From positions 1-64,000 of the forward strand of contig CALPCJ010000003.1 of NCBI GenBank assembly GCA_943192975.1: 64,000 nt of DNA, read 5' to 3'. This document shows, piece by piece, positions 1 through 8,082 of this stretch. The DNA comes from Senimuribacter intestinalis. GTDB lineage: Bacteria > Bacillota > Clostridia > Peptostreptococcales > Anaerovoracaceae. The notes beneath the pieces were generated by a model. The model had not been told where the DNA came from and made no database searches. It saw only the letters and a list, made by a program, of their open reading frames with translations. Position 1 is the first letter of the stretch; each line of letters starts with the position of its first letter. The translations under genes and the position numbers were made by a program.

Positions 1-8
1 ATCAAAGG

Positions 9-50
9 AAAAAAAGAGAAGTTAATATCGCGAACAATACTAACTTCTCT
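9..50 (-). terminator. Rho-independent terminator of the small toxin-like gene
   Basis: A perfect 10-bp inverted repeat (AGAGAAGTTA at 15-24, its complement at 41-50) has a 16-nt loop. Read on the minus strand it is followed by a run of Ts (complement of 9-15), the form of an intrinsic terminator. It lies downstream of the small minus-strand ORF at 130-219, so that transcript would carry a long 3' untranslated part. Confidence 0.7.
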
Positions 51-129
51 TTAAATCCCTTAACTTAATGCCATTGAGTTGCAGCTGCCGGGTTTTCTTT
101 TCTCCTTTTTCGACAGGAGACACTCGAGG

Positions 130-219
130 CTAGTTGTTGTCATCTTTTCTGTCTAACCATTTGCAAATATAGTAGGCGATTATACTTTCCATTACAGAAA
201 GAACAAAAGTAGTTAACAA
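130..219 (-). CDS. Small hydrophobic peptide, putative holin-like/Fst-type toxin
   Basis: A 29-residue peptide begins at a TTG with a strong ribosome binding site (GGGAGG, about 6 nt upstream). It has one hydrophobic helix followed by a charged tail: VMESIIAYYICKWLDRKDDN. The hydrophobic stretch, the ICKWLDRK-like end and the very short length match the holin-like/Fst-type I toxin peptides common in gut Clostridia, which insert in the membrane and are held off by an antisense RNA. Past the stop codon the minus strand continues with a sequence reading like the conserved 3' tail of such loci (PVEKGEKKTRQL), then a terminator. No antitoxin RNA promoter was established. The first in-frame ATG is codon 10, so the TTG start rests on the ribosome binding site. 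The function is inferred from form only. Confidence 0.5.
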   Translation of the reverse strand: MLTTFVLSVMESIIAYYICKWLDRKDDNN

Positions 220-265
220 ATGTGTCCCTCCCTTCCGTTGCCGGATTGGTTATGACAACATCTGT

Positions 266-294
266 ATTATATCACACTATATCATAAAAGGAAA
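266..294 (-). promoter_or_regulatory. Putative sigma-A promoter of the small toxin-like gene
   Basis: On the minus strand a perfect TATAAT (complement of 266-271) lies about 47 nt upstream of the TTG start at 219. The hexamer 17 bp upstream (TTTCCT) is a weak -35. The call rests on the -10 box. Confidence 0.4.
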
Positions 295-329
295 ATATTT
301 TTATTTTTTCCTTTTATTGTAAATTTTAT

Positions 330-719
330 TCATTCCGTGCAGTTTGTCCCTCCATCCAATAATATCTCAACTACCGAAAGATTCAGCACATAGTATCTTC
401 CTATTTTCTCCACTGCCCCTGCATTGGCAAAATTACTCATCAACCTGGAAACAGTAACTCGATTTAAATGAAGAATTTCGCTGAGTATCTGATGGGTTAA
501 ATCCAGTTCAATAGTCACAGTATCATCTGCCCTCCTTCTGCCGCATACCGCCGCAAATCCAAGAAGCAGCGTCAGCAGTCTGCTTTGTGACTGCGGAATC
601 GCAAGCAATGTAATCCTGTTGAAATATAAATCACCCTGCATGTCAGAAATGCGCAGCGCGTTCTTTACAAATGAAGCATTATCTTCCACTAATAAACGTA
701 CATCCCTTCCTGAAATCAC
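330..719 (-). pseudogene. Crp/Fnr-family regulator remnant, C-terminal half only
   Basis: The 129-residue reading frame (GTG start, no good ribosome binding site) shows the dimerisation-helix region and the winged-helix HTH of Crp/Fnr proteins. An 'FNRITLLAIPQSQSRLLTLL' stretch is followed by 'TIELDLTHQILSEILHLNRVT' and 'VSRLMSNFANAGAVEKIGRY'. Whole family members are about 220 residues. Here the N-terminal cyclic-nucleotide-type beta barrel is absent. The frame stays open only to a stop at 741-743, and the sequence just upstream belongs to an unrelated gene fragment on the other strand. I read it as a 5'-deleted pseudogene. Translation of the HTH half cannot be excluded. Confidence 0.7.
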
Positions 720-721
720 AT

Positions 722-964
722 AGCAGCTGCACCGGCAACATCAGAAACGTCGGTCAGAAATTATATAAATTTCTCACAGTAAAAGACGCAGAATCCTTAA
801 AAACCGTCTGCACCTTCGTGGCACTGACCTTTTCTTTTGCTTTAGGCGCAGTTCCCGGCACCTTGTTTTGTCTCTGGCTTTCCGAAAAAGCCGTCTGGAT
901 TTGCGCTGTGATCATGCTGCTTCTGGCGCTGTGGATGAAAAAAGCAAGTAACTATATTTCATAA
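722..964 (+). pseudogene. YoaK (DUF1275) membrane protein remnant, C-terminal part
   Basis: From about 728 the plus strand encodes CTGNIRNVGQKLYKFL followed by two hydrophobic segments (TFVALTFSFALGAVPG and AVWICAVIMLLLALWM). This matches the last third of DUF1275/YoaK membrane proteins, where a CTGNLR motif is typical. The family is usually about 220 residues; only about 78 are left. The reading frame runs back into the opposite-strand Crp/Fnr fragment to a chance ATG at 671, so no genuine 5' end exists. The two fragments were probably a divergent pair that lost the shared upstream region and both N-terminal halves in one deletion. Confidence 0.65.
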
Positions 965-973
965 ATCTTTCAG

Positions 974-1017
974 AAAAAGAGTCGTCATTACATTCCTTTG
1001 TAAGCACGGCTCTTTTT
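974..1017. terminator. Bidirectional terminator hairpin
   Basis: AAAAAGAGTCGT (974-985) pairs with ACGGCTCTTTTT (1006-1017) through one G-U pair and a 20-nt loop. There is a T run on the plus strand and an A run on the other side. It sits 10 nt after the YoaK fragment and insulates the hydrogenase operon. Confidence 0.7.
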
Positions 1018-1025
1018 CACACGAA

Positions 1026-1046
1026 AAGTTTGATTTTATCAAACTT
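1026..1046. promoter_or_regulatory. Perfect inverted repeat upstream of the hyd operon promoter, candidate operator
   Basis: Two perfect 9-bp arms (AAGTTTGAT and its complement) flank TTT. The core TTTGAT..ATCAAA resembles an FNR/Crp half-site pair, but the spacer is 3 nt instead of the usual 4. Its centre (1036) is about 45 bp before the expected transcription start of the hyd operon and touches the -35, a position typical of an activator. Without a T tract it is not a terminator. Confidence 0.5.
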
Positions 1047-1074
1047 TGTGTATAAATATTACAACTTTTATGTT
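1046..1074 (+). promoter_or_regulatory. Putative sigma-A promoter of the hydrogenase maturation operon
   Basis: TTGTGT (1046-1051), a 17-bp spacer and TATGTT (1069-1074) lie 31 bp before the first start codon. The match is moderate, and the adjacent inverted repeat fits assisted transcription. Confidence 0.4.
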
Positions 1075-1104
1075 ATCATAGAAATAATGACAAGGAGGTT
1101 TATA

Positions 1105-1350
1105 ATGGAAAACAGAGTTGCATTAATTTCAATTATTGTAAAAGACTTAAATGTCGTAGAAGAGCTTAACGATATGCTGCATCAGTACAGCAGTTACATT
1201 ATCGGCAGAATGGGACTGCCCTACAGGGAAAAAGAAATGCATATTATCAGCGTAGCCATCGATGCGCCGTCAGATATCATCAACGCGCTGTCCGGTAAGA
1301 TTGGAAAGCTGCCGGGTATCAGCAGCAAGGTCGCCTATGCCAACGAATAA
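1105..1350 (+). CDS. TM1266-type iron-only hydrogenase system regulator
   Basis: An 81-residue ACT/NikR-C-like protein. The start at 1105 follows an AAGGAGG site seven nt upstream; an upstream in-frame extension to 1030 would run through the promoter and is rejected. The sequence (ISIIVKDLNVVEELNDML, then IIGRMGLPYREKEMHIISVAI) matches the small TM1266 family found beside hydEFG genes and named putative iron-only hydrogenase system regulators. It has no DNA-binding domain, so any regulation would be through ligand or protein binding. Its last 14 nt overlap hydE, indicating translational coupling. The family assignment is firm; the biochemical role is not established. Confidence 0.85.
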   Translation: MENRVALISIIVKDLNVVEELNDMLHQYSSYIIGRMGLPYREKEMHIISVAIDAPSDIINALSGKIGKLPGISSKVAYANE

Positions 1351-2398
1351 TCCAGTAACGCGCACCATCGACGCCTTGGCGAAAGGCACTGTACCGGAAG
1401 ATGACGCACTCCTTGCACTGCTTGCCTGTGATTCCCCTGAGAAAAACCAGTATCTGCAGGAAAAAGCAGATATCCTGCGTCGACAAACCTTCGGAAACCA
1501 TGTCTATATCAGAGGTCTCATCGAATTTACCAACTACTGCAAAAATGACTGCTATTATTGCGGTATCCGCAAAGGCTGCAAGTCCGTGACTCGTTACCGG
1601 CTAACACCGGAAGAAATTCTGCAGTGCTGCGAAAACGGCTACGAACTTGGCTTTCGCACCTTTGTTCTGCAAGGCGGTGAAGACCCTTATTGGAATGATG
1701 ACAGACTGGCGTCACTGGTCGAAGCAATTCGCGCTGCCCACCCAGACTGTGCCATCACCTTGTCTGCAGGTGAACGCTCCCAGGAAAGCTATCAGAGACT
1801 TTTTGATGCCGGCGCAGACAGATATCTGCTGCGTCACGAGACCGCAGACAAAGCACATTATCAAAAACTGCACCCGCAGGACCTTTCCTTTGAAAACCGC
1901 ATGGAATGTCTGCAGCACCTAAAAGAAATTGGCTATCAGGTAGGCTGCGGCTTTATGGTCGGCTCTCCAGGTCAGACCATAGAACATATCCTGAAAGACC
2001 TGCGGTTTCTAGTAGAATTTCAGCCTCATATGATTGGAATCGGACCTTTCATTCCGGCTGCAGGCACGCCCTTTGAAAAGGAGTATGCCGGCTCTGCTGA
2101 CCTGACCGTAAAGCTTCTTTCCATCATTAGGCTCCTTTTGCCAAAAGCGTTGCTCCCAGCAACCACAGCCCTCGGAACGGCATCGGAAGACGGCAGGCTT
2201 CGCGGCATCTGTGCAGGCGCCAACGTCATCATGCCCAACCTTTCTCCGGCTTCTGTCCGGAAAAACTATCGGCTCTACGACAATAAAATCGCCACCGGCG
2301 CAGAAAGTGCTGAGGGTATTTTACAATTAAAGAAACAAGTTGAAAGAATTGGTTATGAGATAGTGACCGCACGCGGCGACTATCCTGACATAAAATGA
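1337..2398 (+). CDS. hydE: HydE, radical SAM maturase of the [FeFe]-hydrogenase H-cluster
   Basis: A 353-residue radical SAM enzyme, about the length of characterised HydE (near 350). The [4Fe-4S] motif CX3CX2C is at residues 68-75 (CKNDCYYC), followed by the SAM-domain features LQGGEDP and HETAD. HydE acts with HydG and HydF in building the 2Fe subcluster of the H-cluster in the cytosol. I take the start at 1337, inside the end of the regulator gene, since a longer frame back to 1262 is wholly antiphase overlap. It is followed by hydG after 55 nt. No hydrogenase structural gene lies in the window, so the client enzyme is encoded elsewhere. Confidence 0.95.
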   Translation: MPTNNPVTRTIDALAKGTVPEDDALLALLACDSPEKNQYLQEKADILRRQTFGNHVYIRGLIEFTNYCKNDCYYCGIRKGCKSVTRYRLTPEEILQCCENGYELGFRTFVLQGGEDPYWNDDRLASLVEAIRAAHPDCAITLSAGERSQESYQRLFDAGADRYLLRHETADKAHYQKLHPQDLSFENRMECLQHLKEIGYQVGCGFMVGSPGQTIEHILKDLRFLVEFQPHMIGIGPFIPAAGTPFEKEYAGSADLTVKLLSIIRLLLPKALLPATTALGTASEDGRLRGICAGANVIMPNLSPASVRKNYRLYDNKIATGAESAEGILQLKKQVERIGYEIVTARGDYPDIK

Positions 2399-2453
2399 AC
2401 TAAAACCTAACGGGAAAGAGATTCTGACCCGAAAGAAAGGAAGTAAAAATATC

Positions 2454-3884
2454 ATGTACAATCCAAAATCATTACACGCAGAAGAATTTATCAGTCACGA
2501 GGAAATTTTAGACACCCTCGCTTATGCCGACGCAAATAAGGACAACAAAAAACTGGTTCGCTCCATTTTAGATAAGGCTGCCCTTCGCAAAGGCTTAAGC
2601 CATAGAGAAGCCTCCGTTCTGCTTTCCTGCGAAGACCCAGAGATTACCGAGGAAATGTACGCACTGGCAGAACAGATTAAGAAAGACTTTTACGGCAACC
2701 GTATCGTCATGTTCGCACCGCTGTATCTTTCCAATTACTGCGTCAACGGCTGTGTCTACTGTCCGTACCACCATCAGAACAAGCATATCGCAAGAAAAAA
2801 ACTGACCCAGGAAGAAATCAAAAAAGAGGTCATCGCCCTGCAGGATATGGGACACAAACGTCTTGCCCTGGAAGCCGGAGAGGACCCTGTCAACAACCCA
2901 ATCGAATACATTTTGGAATGTATTAAAACCGTATATTCCATTCACCATAAAAACGGCGATATCCGCCGTGTCAATGTGAACATTGCCGCAACTACTGTAG
3001 AAGAGTACAAAATGCTCAAGGATGCCGGCATCGGTACCTATATTCTGTTCCAGGAAACCTACCACAAAGAAAGCTACGAACAGCTGCATCCGACCGGACC
3101 GAAGCACAACTACAACTGGCATACAGAAGCTATGGACAGAGCCATGGAAGCTGGCATCGACGATGTCGGTCTTGGCGTACTGTTCGGTCTTGATCTCTAC
3201 CGCTACGAGCTTGCCGGTCTTCTCATGCATGCAGAACATCTGGAAGCAGTACACGGCGTCGGGCCGCACACCATCAGCGTGCCGAGGATCAGACCTGCAG
3301 ACGATGTAGACCCTTCCGACTTTGACGGCGGCGTAGACGGCGGTATTACCGACGACCTCTTCGCAAAAATTATCGCCATCATCAGAATCGCTGTTCCGTA
3401 TACCGGCATGATCATGTCTACCAGAGAAAGTCAGGAAATGCGCGCCCGCGCGCTGCACCTGGGCATTTCCCAGATCAGCGGTGCTTCCAGAACCAGCGTC
3501 GGCGGCTACGACGAAGAAGAGCCGGAAGAAGAAAACTCCGCACAGTTTGAAACCGACGACAAAAGAACGCTGGACGAAGTAGTAAAATGGCTCATGGATA
3601 TGGACTATATTCCAAGTTTTTGTACCGCTTGCTACAGAGAAGGCAGAACTGGAGACCGCTTCATGACCCTCTGCAAAAACGGACAAATTCTAAACTGTTG
3701 CCATCCAAACGCGCTGATGACCCTGAAAGAATATCTGGTGGACTACGCTTCCGCAGATACCCGTAAAGTCGGCGAAGCCCTAATTGAAAAGGAGCTTTGC
3801 AACATTCCGAAAGAAAAAGTGCGTCAAATTGCAGAAGAATACATCAAGGAGATAGAACATGGCAAGAGAGACTTCAGATTCTAA
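2454..3884 (+). CDS. hydG: HydG, tyrosine lyase making CO and cyanide for the H-cluster
   Basis: A 476-residue radical SAM enzyme matching HydG in length. The SAM cluster motif CX3CX2C is at residues 96-103 (CVNGCVYC). The C-terminal motif for the second, auxiliary cluster (CTAC... then C about 22 residues on, ending near ILNCCHPNAL) is intact. HydG cleaves tyrosine and yields the CO and cyanide ligands of the diiron site as an Fe(CO)2(CN) synthon. A GGAAG site lies 10 nt upstream of the start, and the 3' end overlaps hydF by 26 nt. All hallmark cysteines are present, so an active enzyme is expected. Confidence 0.96.
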   Translation: MYNPKSLHAEEFISHEEILDTLAYADANKDNKKLVRSILDKAALRKGLSHREASVLLSCEDPEITEEMYALAEQIKKDFYGNRIVMFAPLYLSNYCVNGCVYCPYHHQNKHIARKKLTQEEIKKEVIALQDMGHKRLALEAGEDPVNNPIEYILECIKTVYSIHHKNGDIRRVNVNIAATTVEEYKMLKDAGIGTYILFQETYHKESYEQLHPTGPKHNYNWHTEAMDRAMEAGIDDVGLGVLFGLDLYRYELAGLLMHAEHLEAVHGVGPHTISVPRIRPADDVDPSDFDGGVDGGITDDLFAKIIAIIRIAVPYTGMIMSTRESQEMRARALHLGISQISGASRTSVGGYDEEEPEEENSAQFETDDKRTLDEVVKWLMDMDYIPSFCTACYREGRTGDRFMTLCKNGQILNCCHPNALMTLKEYLVDYASADTRKVGEALIEKELCNIPKEKVRQIAEEYIKEIEHGKRDFRF

Positions 3885-5082
3885 TTTGTCGGGTCTTTCC
3901 CAGACCCCCAGCGCAAACAGAGTGCATATCAGCTTTTTCGGCAGGCGCAACGCCGGAAAGTCCAGTCTGGTCAATGCAGTGACCGATCAGTCCCTTTCCA
4001 TCGTATCTGACGTAAAAGGCACCACCACCGACCCGGTCAGCAAAGCCATGGAGCTGCTGCCTCTGGGACCTGTAGTAATTATCGATACGCCAGGCCTTGA
4101 TGATGAAGGCATCCTCGGTGAAAAGCGGGTAGAAAAAACCTATCAGATACTGGCAAAGACCGATGTTGCAGTGCTGGTCATCGACGCTGCAGAAAAACCA
4201 TCCTCAGACGATTTTTCTCTGATGGAACTACTGAAGAAAAAACAGATTCCTTACATCATCGTACTGAACAAAACTGACCTCCTTGCAGCTGTCCCCGGCA
4301 CAAAGGATTTTGATTTTCCGTTCCTTGCAGTCAGTGCAAAAGCCGGCAGCGGCATTACAGAATTAAAAGAAAAACTAGCACAGCTGGGAAAATCTACTGC
4401 ACCTGTCAAGCAACTCATCGGAGATAAGCTAAGTAAAAATGATGTGGTGATTTTAGTTACGCCAATCGACGAATCCGCCCCAAAGGGCAGACTAATTCTG
4501 CCTCAGGTGCAGACCCTTCGCGATATTCTGGACACCCACGCTATTTCTATGGTAACTCAGGTACCGGAACTTTCCGCCTGTCTTTCCGCGCTGAAAGCCC
4601 CCCCTGCTCTGGTAGTTACTGATAGTCAAGCATTTCATCAGGTGAAGGAAATCGTTCCCCGCAGCGTACCTTTGACTTCCTTTTCCATTTTGATGGCGAG
4701 ATTCAAAGGTATTCTGGAAACGGCGTCAAAAGGCGCCCATCATCTGCCAACGCTTTCTGACGGCGACCGGGTACTCATTTCAGAAGGCTGTACACACCAC
4801 AGGCAGTGCGAAGACATCGGCACCGTAAAACTGCCCGGCTGGATTGAGAAGTTTACGGGAAAAAAGCTGGATTTTCACTTCACCAGCGGTGGGCAGTTTC
4901 CGCAGGATTTATCCCCCTACGCCCTGGTCGTCCACTGCGGCGGCTGCATGCTAAACGAGCGGGAAATGCTTTCTCGCATGGAACTTGCCAAGGAAGTCGG
5001 CGTTCCCTTTACCAATTACGGTACACTCATCGCCCATATCAATGGGATTTTAGATAGAAGCTTGGAGATTTTTCATGAATAA
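3859..5082 (+). CDS. hydF: HydF, GTPase scaffold for H-cluster assembly
   Basis: A 407-residue protein with an Era/TrmE-like GTPase domain: P-loop GRRNAGKSS at residues 28-36, switch region DTPGLDDEG, and NKTD. This is followed by a dimerisation domain and a C-terminal cluster-binding domain carrying CTHHRQC and HCGGCMLN, the Cys/His set that holds the [4Fe-4S] cluster. HydF receives the precursor from HydE/HydG and delivers it to apo-hydrogenase. The start overlaps hydG and has AAGGAG nearby. The last 8 nt overlap proB, so the maturation genes are translationally linked to proline synthesis genes. Confidence 0.95.
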   Translation: MARETSDSNLSGLSQTPSANRVHISFFGRRNAGKSSLVNAVTDQSLSIVSDVKGTTTDPVSKAMELLPLGPVVIIDTPGLDDEGILGEKRVEKTYQILAKTDVAVLVIDAAEKPSSDDFSLMELLKKKQIPYIIVLNKTDLLAAVPGTKDFDFPFLAVSAKAGSGITELKEKLAQLGKSTAPVKQLIGDKLSKNDVVILVTPIDESAPKGRLILPQVQTLRDILDTHAISMVTQVPELSACLSALKAPPALVVTDSQAFHQVKEIVPRSVPLTSFSILMARFKGILETASKGAHHLPTLSDGDRVLISEGCTHHRQCEDIGTVKLPGWIEKFTGKKLDFHFTSGGQFPQDLSPYALVVHCGGCMLNEREMLSRMELAKEVGVPFTNYGTLIAHINGILDRSLEIFHE

Positions 5083-5881
5083 AGATAAAATTACAAATAG
5101 TCGAAGAGTCGTCGTCAAGGTAGGCACCTCTACTCTGACTCACGCTGGCGGCAAAATGCACCTGCGCCACATCGAAAACCTCTGCAAAGTCTTATGCGAT
5201 CTGCAGAATGCCGGAAAAGAAATCATTCTAGTTTCCTCCGGCGCTATCGGTGTCGGCATCGGCAAGCTGGGACTTTCAACTCGTCCCGAAGAAACCAGCA
5301 AAAAACAGGCGCTGGCTGCTATTGGGCAGTGCGAGCTGATGTTTATGTACGATAAGTTTTTCGGTGAGTTCAGTCAGACTGTAGCCCAGATTCTGCTCAC
5401 AGCAGATATCGTAGATAACGACCAAAGCCGAGAAAACGTACAGAATACCTTTTCTGAACTGATTGCACTCGGTATTATTCCTATCGTCAACGAAAACGAC
5501 ACCGTTGCCACTGATGAACTAGAGGGACTCAGTATCGGCGACAATGACACCCTGTCTGCCATCGTTGCTACATTGACGGACGCTGACCTTCTGGTCATCT
5601 TAACCGATATTGATGGACTTTACGACAAAGATCCGAGAAAGTACCCCGACGCAAAACGCATCTCCCACGTACCTGTCATCGATGATGCAATCACCACCCT
5701 CGCAGGCGGCGCCGGTTCCAAATTTGGTACCGGCGGTATGGCAACAAAAGTCAGTGCGGCACAGATTTCTACAGGCGCGAAAATCCCGTGTTGCGTCATT
5801 GCTGGTGACCGTCCGGAAAATCTGTACGACTTATTTGACGGAAAAGACATTGGAACGATTTTTGGAAATTTGGAGGACTAA
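5075..5881 (+). CDS. proB: Glutamate 5-kinase
   Basis: Catalyses ATP-dependent phosphorylation of glutamate, the first step of proline synthesis. At 268 residues it is the short form with the amino acid kinase fold only and no C-terminal PUA domain. Recognisable motifs are VVKVGTSTLT near the N terminus, LVSSGAIGVG, VNENDTVA, and GTGGMATKVSAA for the nucleotide site. A GGAG site lies 8 nt upstream and the start is inside hydF. It is followed by proA after 3 nt. Feedback control by proline is known for the family, but without the PUA domain its strength here is unknown. Confidence 0.94.
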   Translation: MNKDKITNSRRVVVKVGTSTLTHAGGKMHLRHIENLCKVLCDLQNAGKEIILVSSGAIGVGIGKLGLSTRPEETSKKQALAAIGQCELMFMYDKFFGEFSQTVAQILLTADIVDNDQSRENVQNTFSELIALGIIPIVNENDTVATDELEGLSIGDNDTLSAIVATLTDADLLVILTDIDGLYDKDPRKYPDAKRISHVPVIDDAITTLAGGAGSKFGTGGMATKVSAAQISTGAKIPCCVIAGDRPENLYDLFDGKDIGTIFGNLED

Positions 5882-5884
5882 ATT

Positions 5885-7138
5885 ATGGAACACTGCTTGA
5901 CTACTTTAGAAACCATGGGTCAGCGCGCCAAGCAGGCTGAACGCGCACTTCGCACTGCCCAAGAGAAAGACAAGACCGAAGCGCTTGAGCTGATTGCTGA
6001 CGCCCTTGTCAATCACACAGAAGATATCCTGGCAGCCAACGAAAAAGACCTTCAGGCTGCCCGCGGTGTTCTTTCTCCTTCTATGATAGACAGGCTGACT
6101 TTGACTGCAGAGCGTATCGCTTCCATGGCTGATGCGGTTATCGCAGTTTCCAAATGGAAAGACCCTGTGGGAGAAATTTTAGAAGAAAGAGATTTACCAA
6201 ACGGCTTACATATTCAAAAAACTGCAGTGCCTCTCGGCGTTTGTGGTATTATCTTTGAAGCTCGCCCTAACGTCACCAGCGACTGCGCAGCCCTCTGTAT
6301 CAAAGCAGGTAACGCTTGTATTCTCCGCGGCGGAAAAGAAGCATTTCATTCCAACCAGGCGATTACCGAAATTATGCGAAGCGCCCTTTCTGCATCAGCC
6401 CTGGATATCAACTGCGTACAGCTGGTTTCCGATACTTCCAGACAGTCGGCTTCCGAAATGATGACCCTGACCGAATACCTGGATGTGCTGATTCCCAGAG
6501 GTGGCGCTGGACTGATTCGTTCCGTCGTAGATAACGCAAAAGTGCCTGTAATAGAAACCGGCGCCGGCAACTGCCACATTTATGTAGATAAAGCTGCTGA
6601 TATCAATATGGCTCTGGACATTGTCTTCAATGCGAAAACTTCCCGACCTTCCGTCTGTAACGCTGCTGAAAAGGTGCTGGTGCACAAAGATATCGCAGAG
6701 CGTTTTCTGCCTGCCATGGCTGAGCGCCTTTCCGAAAAAAATGTTGCCCTTCACGGAGACAGTGCAGCTCTTGCAATCCTGCCGTCCGCAACCCCTGCCG
6801 CTTCTGAAGAATGGGGGCAGGAATATCTCGATTTCATTCTCGGCATAAAGGTGGTCGACTCTATAGAAGAAGCCATTGCTCACATCGAGCAGTACTCCAC
6901 CCACCACAGCGACTGCATTGTGACCGGCGATCAAGAGGCAGCAGATAAATTTCTTATCTCTGTCGACTCTGCAGCTGTTTATCACAATGCTTCCACCCGC
7001 TTTACTGATGGCGGCGAAATGGGGCTGGGCGCGGAAATCGGCATTTCCACCCAGAAACTTCATGCCAGAGGTCCTATGGGCGTAGGTCAACTGGTATCTT
7101 ATAAATACATCATCACAGGAAACGGTCAAATTCGTTAG
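5885..7138 (+). CDS. proA: Gamma-glutamyl phosphate reductase
   Basis: A 417-residue NADPH-dependent reductase turning glutamyl-5-phosphate into glutamate semialdehyde, the second proline step. It has the aldehyde dehydrogenase fold, with GICGIIFEARPNV-like sequence early and the catalytic cysteine region KTSRPSVCNAAEKVLVH. GPMG and the terminal LVSYKYIITG motif match ProA. Length is normal. It is the last gene of the hyd-pro operon. No clear terminator was seen in the 87 nt before the ZIP gene, so readthrough is possible. Confidence 0.95.
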   Translation: MEHCLTTLETMGQRAKQAERALRTAQEKDKTEALELIADALVNHTEDILAANEKDLQAARGVLSPSMIDRLTLTAERIASMADAVIAVSKWKDPVGEILEERDLPNGLHIQKTAVPLGVCGIIFEARPNVTSDCAALCIKAGNACILRGGKEAFHSNQAITEIMRSALSASALDINCVQLVSDTSRQSASEMMTLTEYLDVLIPRGGAGLIRSVVDNAKVPVIETGAGNCHIYVDKAADINMALDIVFNAKTSRPSVCNAAEKVLVHKDIAERFLPAMAERLSEKNVALHGDSAALAILPSATPAASEEWGQEYLDFILGIKVVDSIEEAIAHIEQYSTHHSDCIVTGDQEAADKFLISVDSAAVYHNASTRFTDGGEMGLGAEIGISTQKLHARGPMGVGQLVSYKYIITGNGQIR

Positions 7139-7225
7139 TGGACGACGTACCAAATCCGCTGCCGATTCATAAGAATAACATATAGCAATGGAAATATTTT
7201 TATGAGTTTGGAGTGATAGAATGAT

Positions 7226-8017
7226 ATGAACGGAATCATATGGGCTTTACTGGGCACCCTGTTCACCTTCTCGGTAACTTCGCTGGGTGCCCTTAATGTT
7301 TTTTGGGTTAAGAAAGAGGTCAGCAGCAGTGTACAGTGCGTCTTCCTCGGCTTTGCAGGTGGTGTTATGGTGGCAGCTTCCGTCTGGTCGCTGCTCCTTC
7401 CAGGCATAGACAGAGCGGAGGAAAACGGACAAATCAGCTGGCTGATTATCACCGGCGGCTTCCTGCTTGGCGTTATGGTTCTTCTGATTGCTGACGCTTA
7501 TATGAAGCGTACTTACATGCGCAGACTCTCCAGCGGAAAGCTGGTCAGTCTGAAACAGAGCACGTTGATGCTGGTGCTTGCCATCACCATCCACAATATT
7601 CCGGAAGGCATGGCGGTAGGTCTCGCATTTTCTCTCGCCTTTGCAGGCGATGCTGATCCTGCCCTTTTCTCCGGTGCAGCTGCGCTTGCCCTTGGTATCG
7701 GTATTCAAAATTATCCAGAAGGCACTGCTGTTGCCCTGCCTCTGATTAAAGACGGAATGAGCAAGAAAAAAGCCTTTTTCATCGGCAGTATGTCTGCCAT
7801 CGTAGAGCCGATTTTCGGCGTACTGGCAGCAGTTGTTGCAACCCTCATTACGCCGCTGATGCCGCTGCTTCTAGCTTTTGCGGCTGGCACGATGATTTAT
7901 GTTGTCGTTCAGGAACTGCTGCCGGAAGCCCAGATGTGTGAAGGCGACAAAACCGCCACCCTGGGCTTTATTGCGGGGTTTCTGATTATGATGATTTTGG
8001 ATGTGAGTTTGGGGTAA
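7226..8017 (+). CDS. ZIP-family divalent metal transporter
   Basis: A 263-residue integral membrane protein with about eight hydrophobic segments. The two ZIP signature helices are clear: HNIPEGMAVG (transmembrane 4) and QNYPEGTAVALPL (transmembrane 5), carrying the metal-binding H, E and P residues. The first His of the second motif is Gln here, as in GufA/ZupT-like members. It likely imports zinc, iron or manganese. A metal supply role for the upstream hydrogenase assembly genes is possible but inferred only from position. A GGAG sits about 12 nt upstream. The gene ends at a pair of palindromes. Confidence 0.85.
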   Translation: MNGIIWALLGTLFTFSVTSLGALNVFWVKKEVSSSVQCVFLGFAGGVMVAASVWSLLLPGIDRAEENGQISWLIITGGFLLGVMVLLIADAYMKRTYMRRLSSGKLVSLKQSTLMLVLAITIHNIPEGMAVGLAFSLAFAGDADPALFSGAAALALGIGIQNYPEGTAVALPLIKDGMSKKKAFFIGSMSAIVEPIFGVLAAVVATLITPLMPLLLAFAAGTMIYVVVQELLPEAQMCEGDKTATLGFIAGFLIMMILDVSLG

Positions 8018-8025
8018 TGAGGATT

Positions 8026-8063
8026 CTGCACCATTTTGCACTGATATGAACTAAATGGTGCAG
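8026..8063. repeat. GCACCAT palindromic unit 1
   Basis: An 11-bp perfect inverted repeat, CTGCACCATTT (8026-8036) with AAATGGTGCAG (8053-8063), starts 8 nt past the ZIP gene stop. The GCACCAT core recurs in the next hairpin and in two more units near 14437-14532. Confidence 0.7.
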
Positions 8064-8082
8064 GTTCTCAAAACGCAAAAAC

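Noticed and set aside
1026..1046. Reading the hyd upstream dyad as a true FNR box
   Set aside because: The spacer is 3 nt rather than 4, so the FNR name is not justified; kept as an unnamed operator candidate.
2595..3686. A 363-codon minus-strand frame opposite hydG
   Set aside because: It lies entirely within hydG on the other strand, has no family features, and hydG has all catalytic motifs.
6395..7153. A 252-codon minus-strand frame opposite proA
   Set aside because: It overlaps a clear proA gene and shows no recognisable domain or ribosome binding site.
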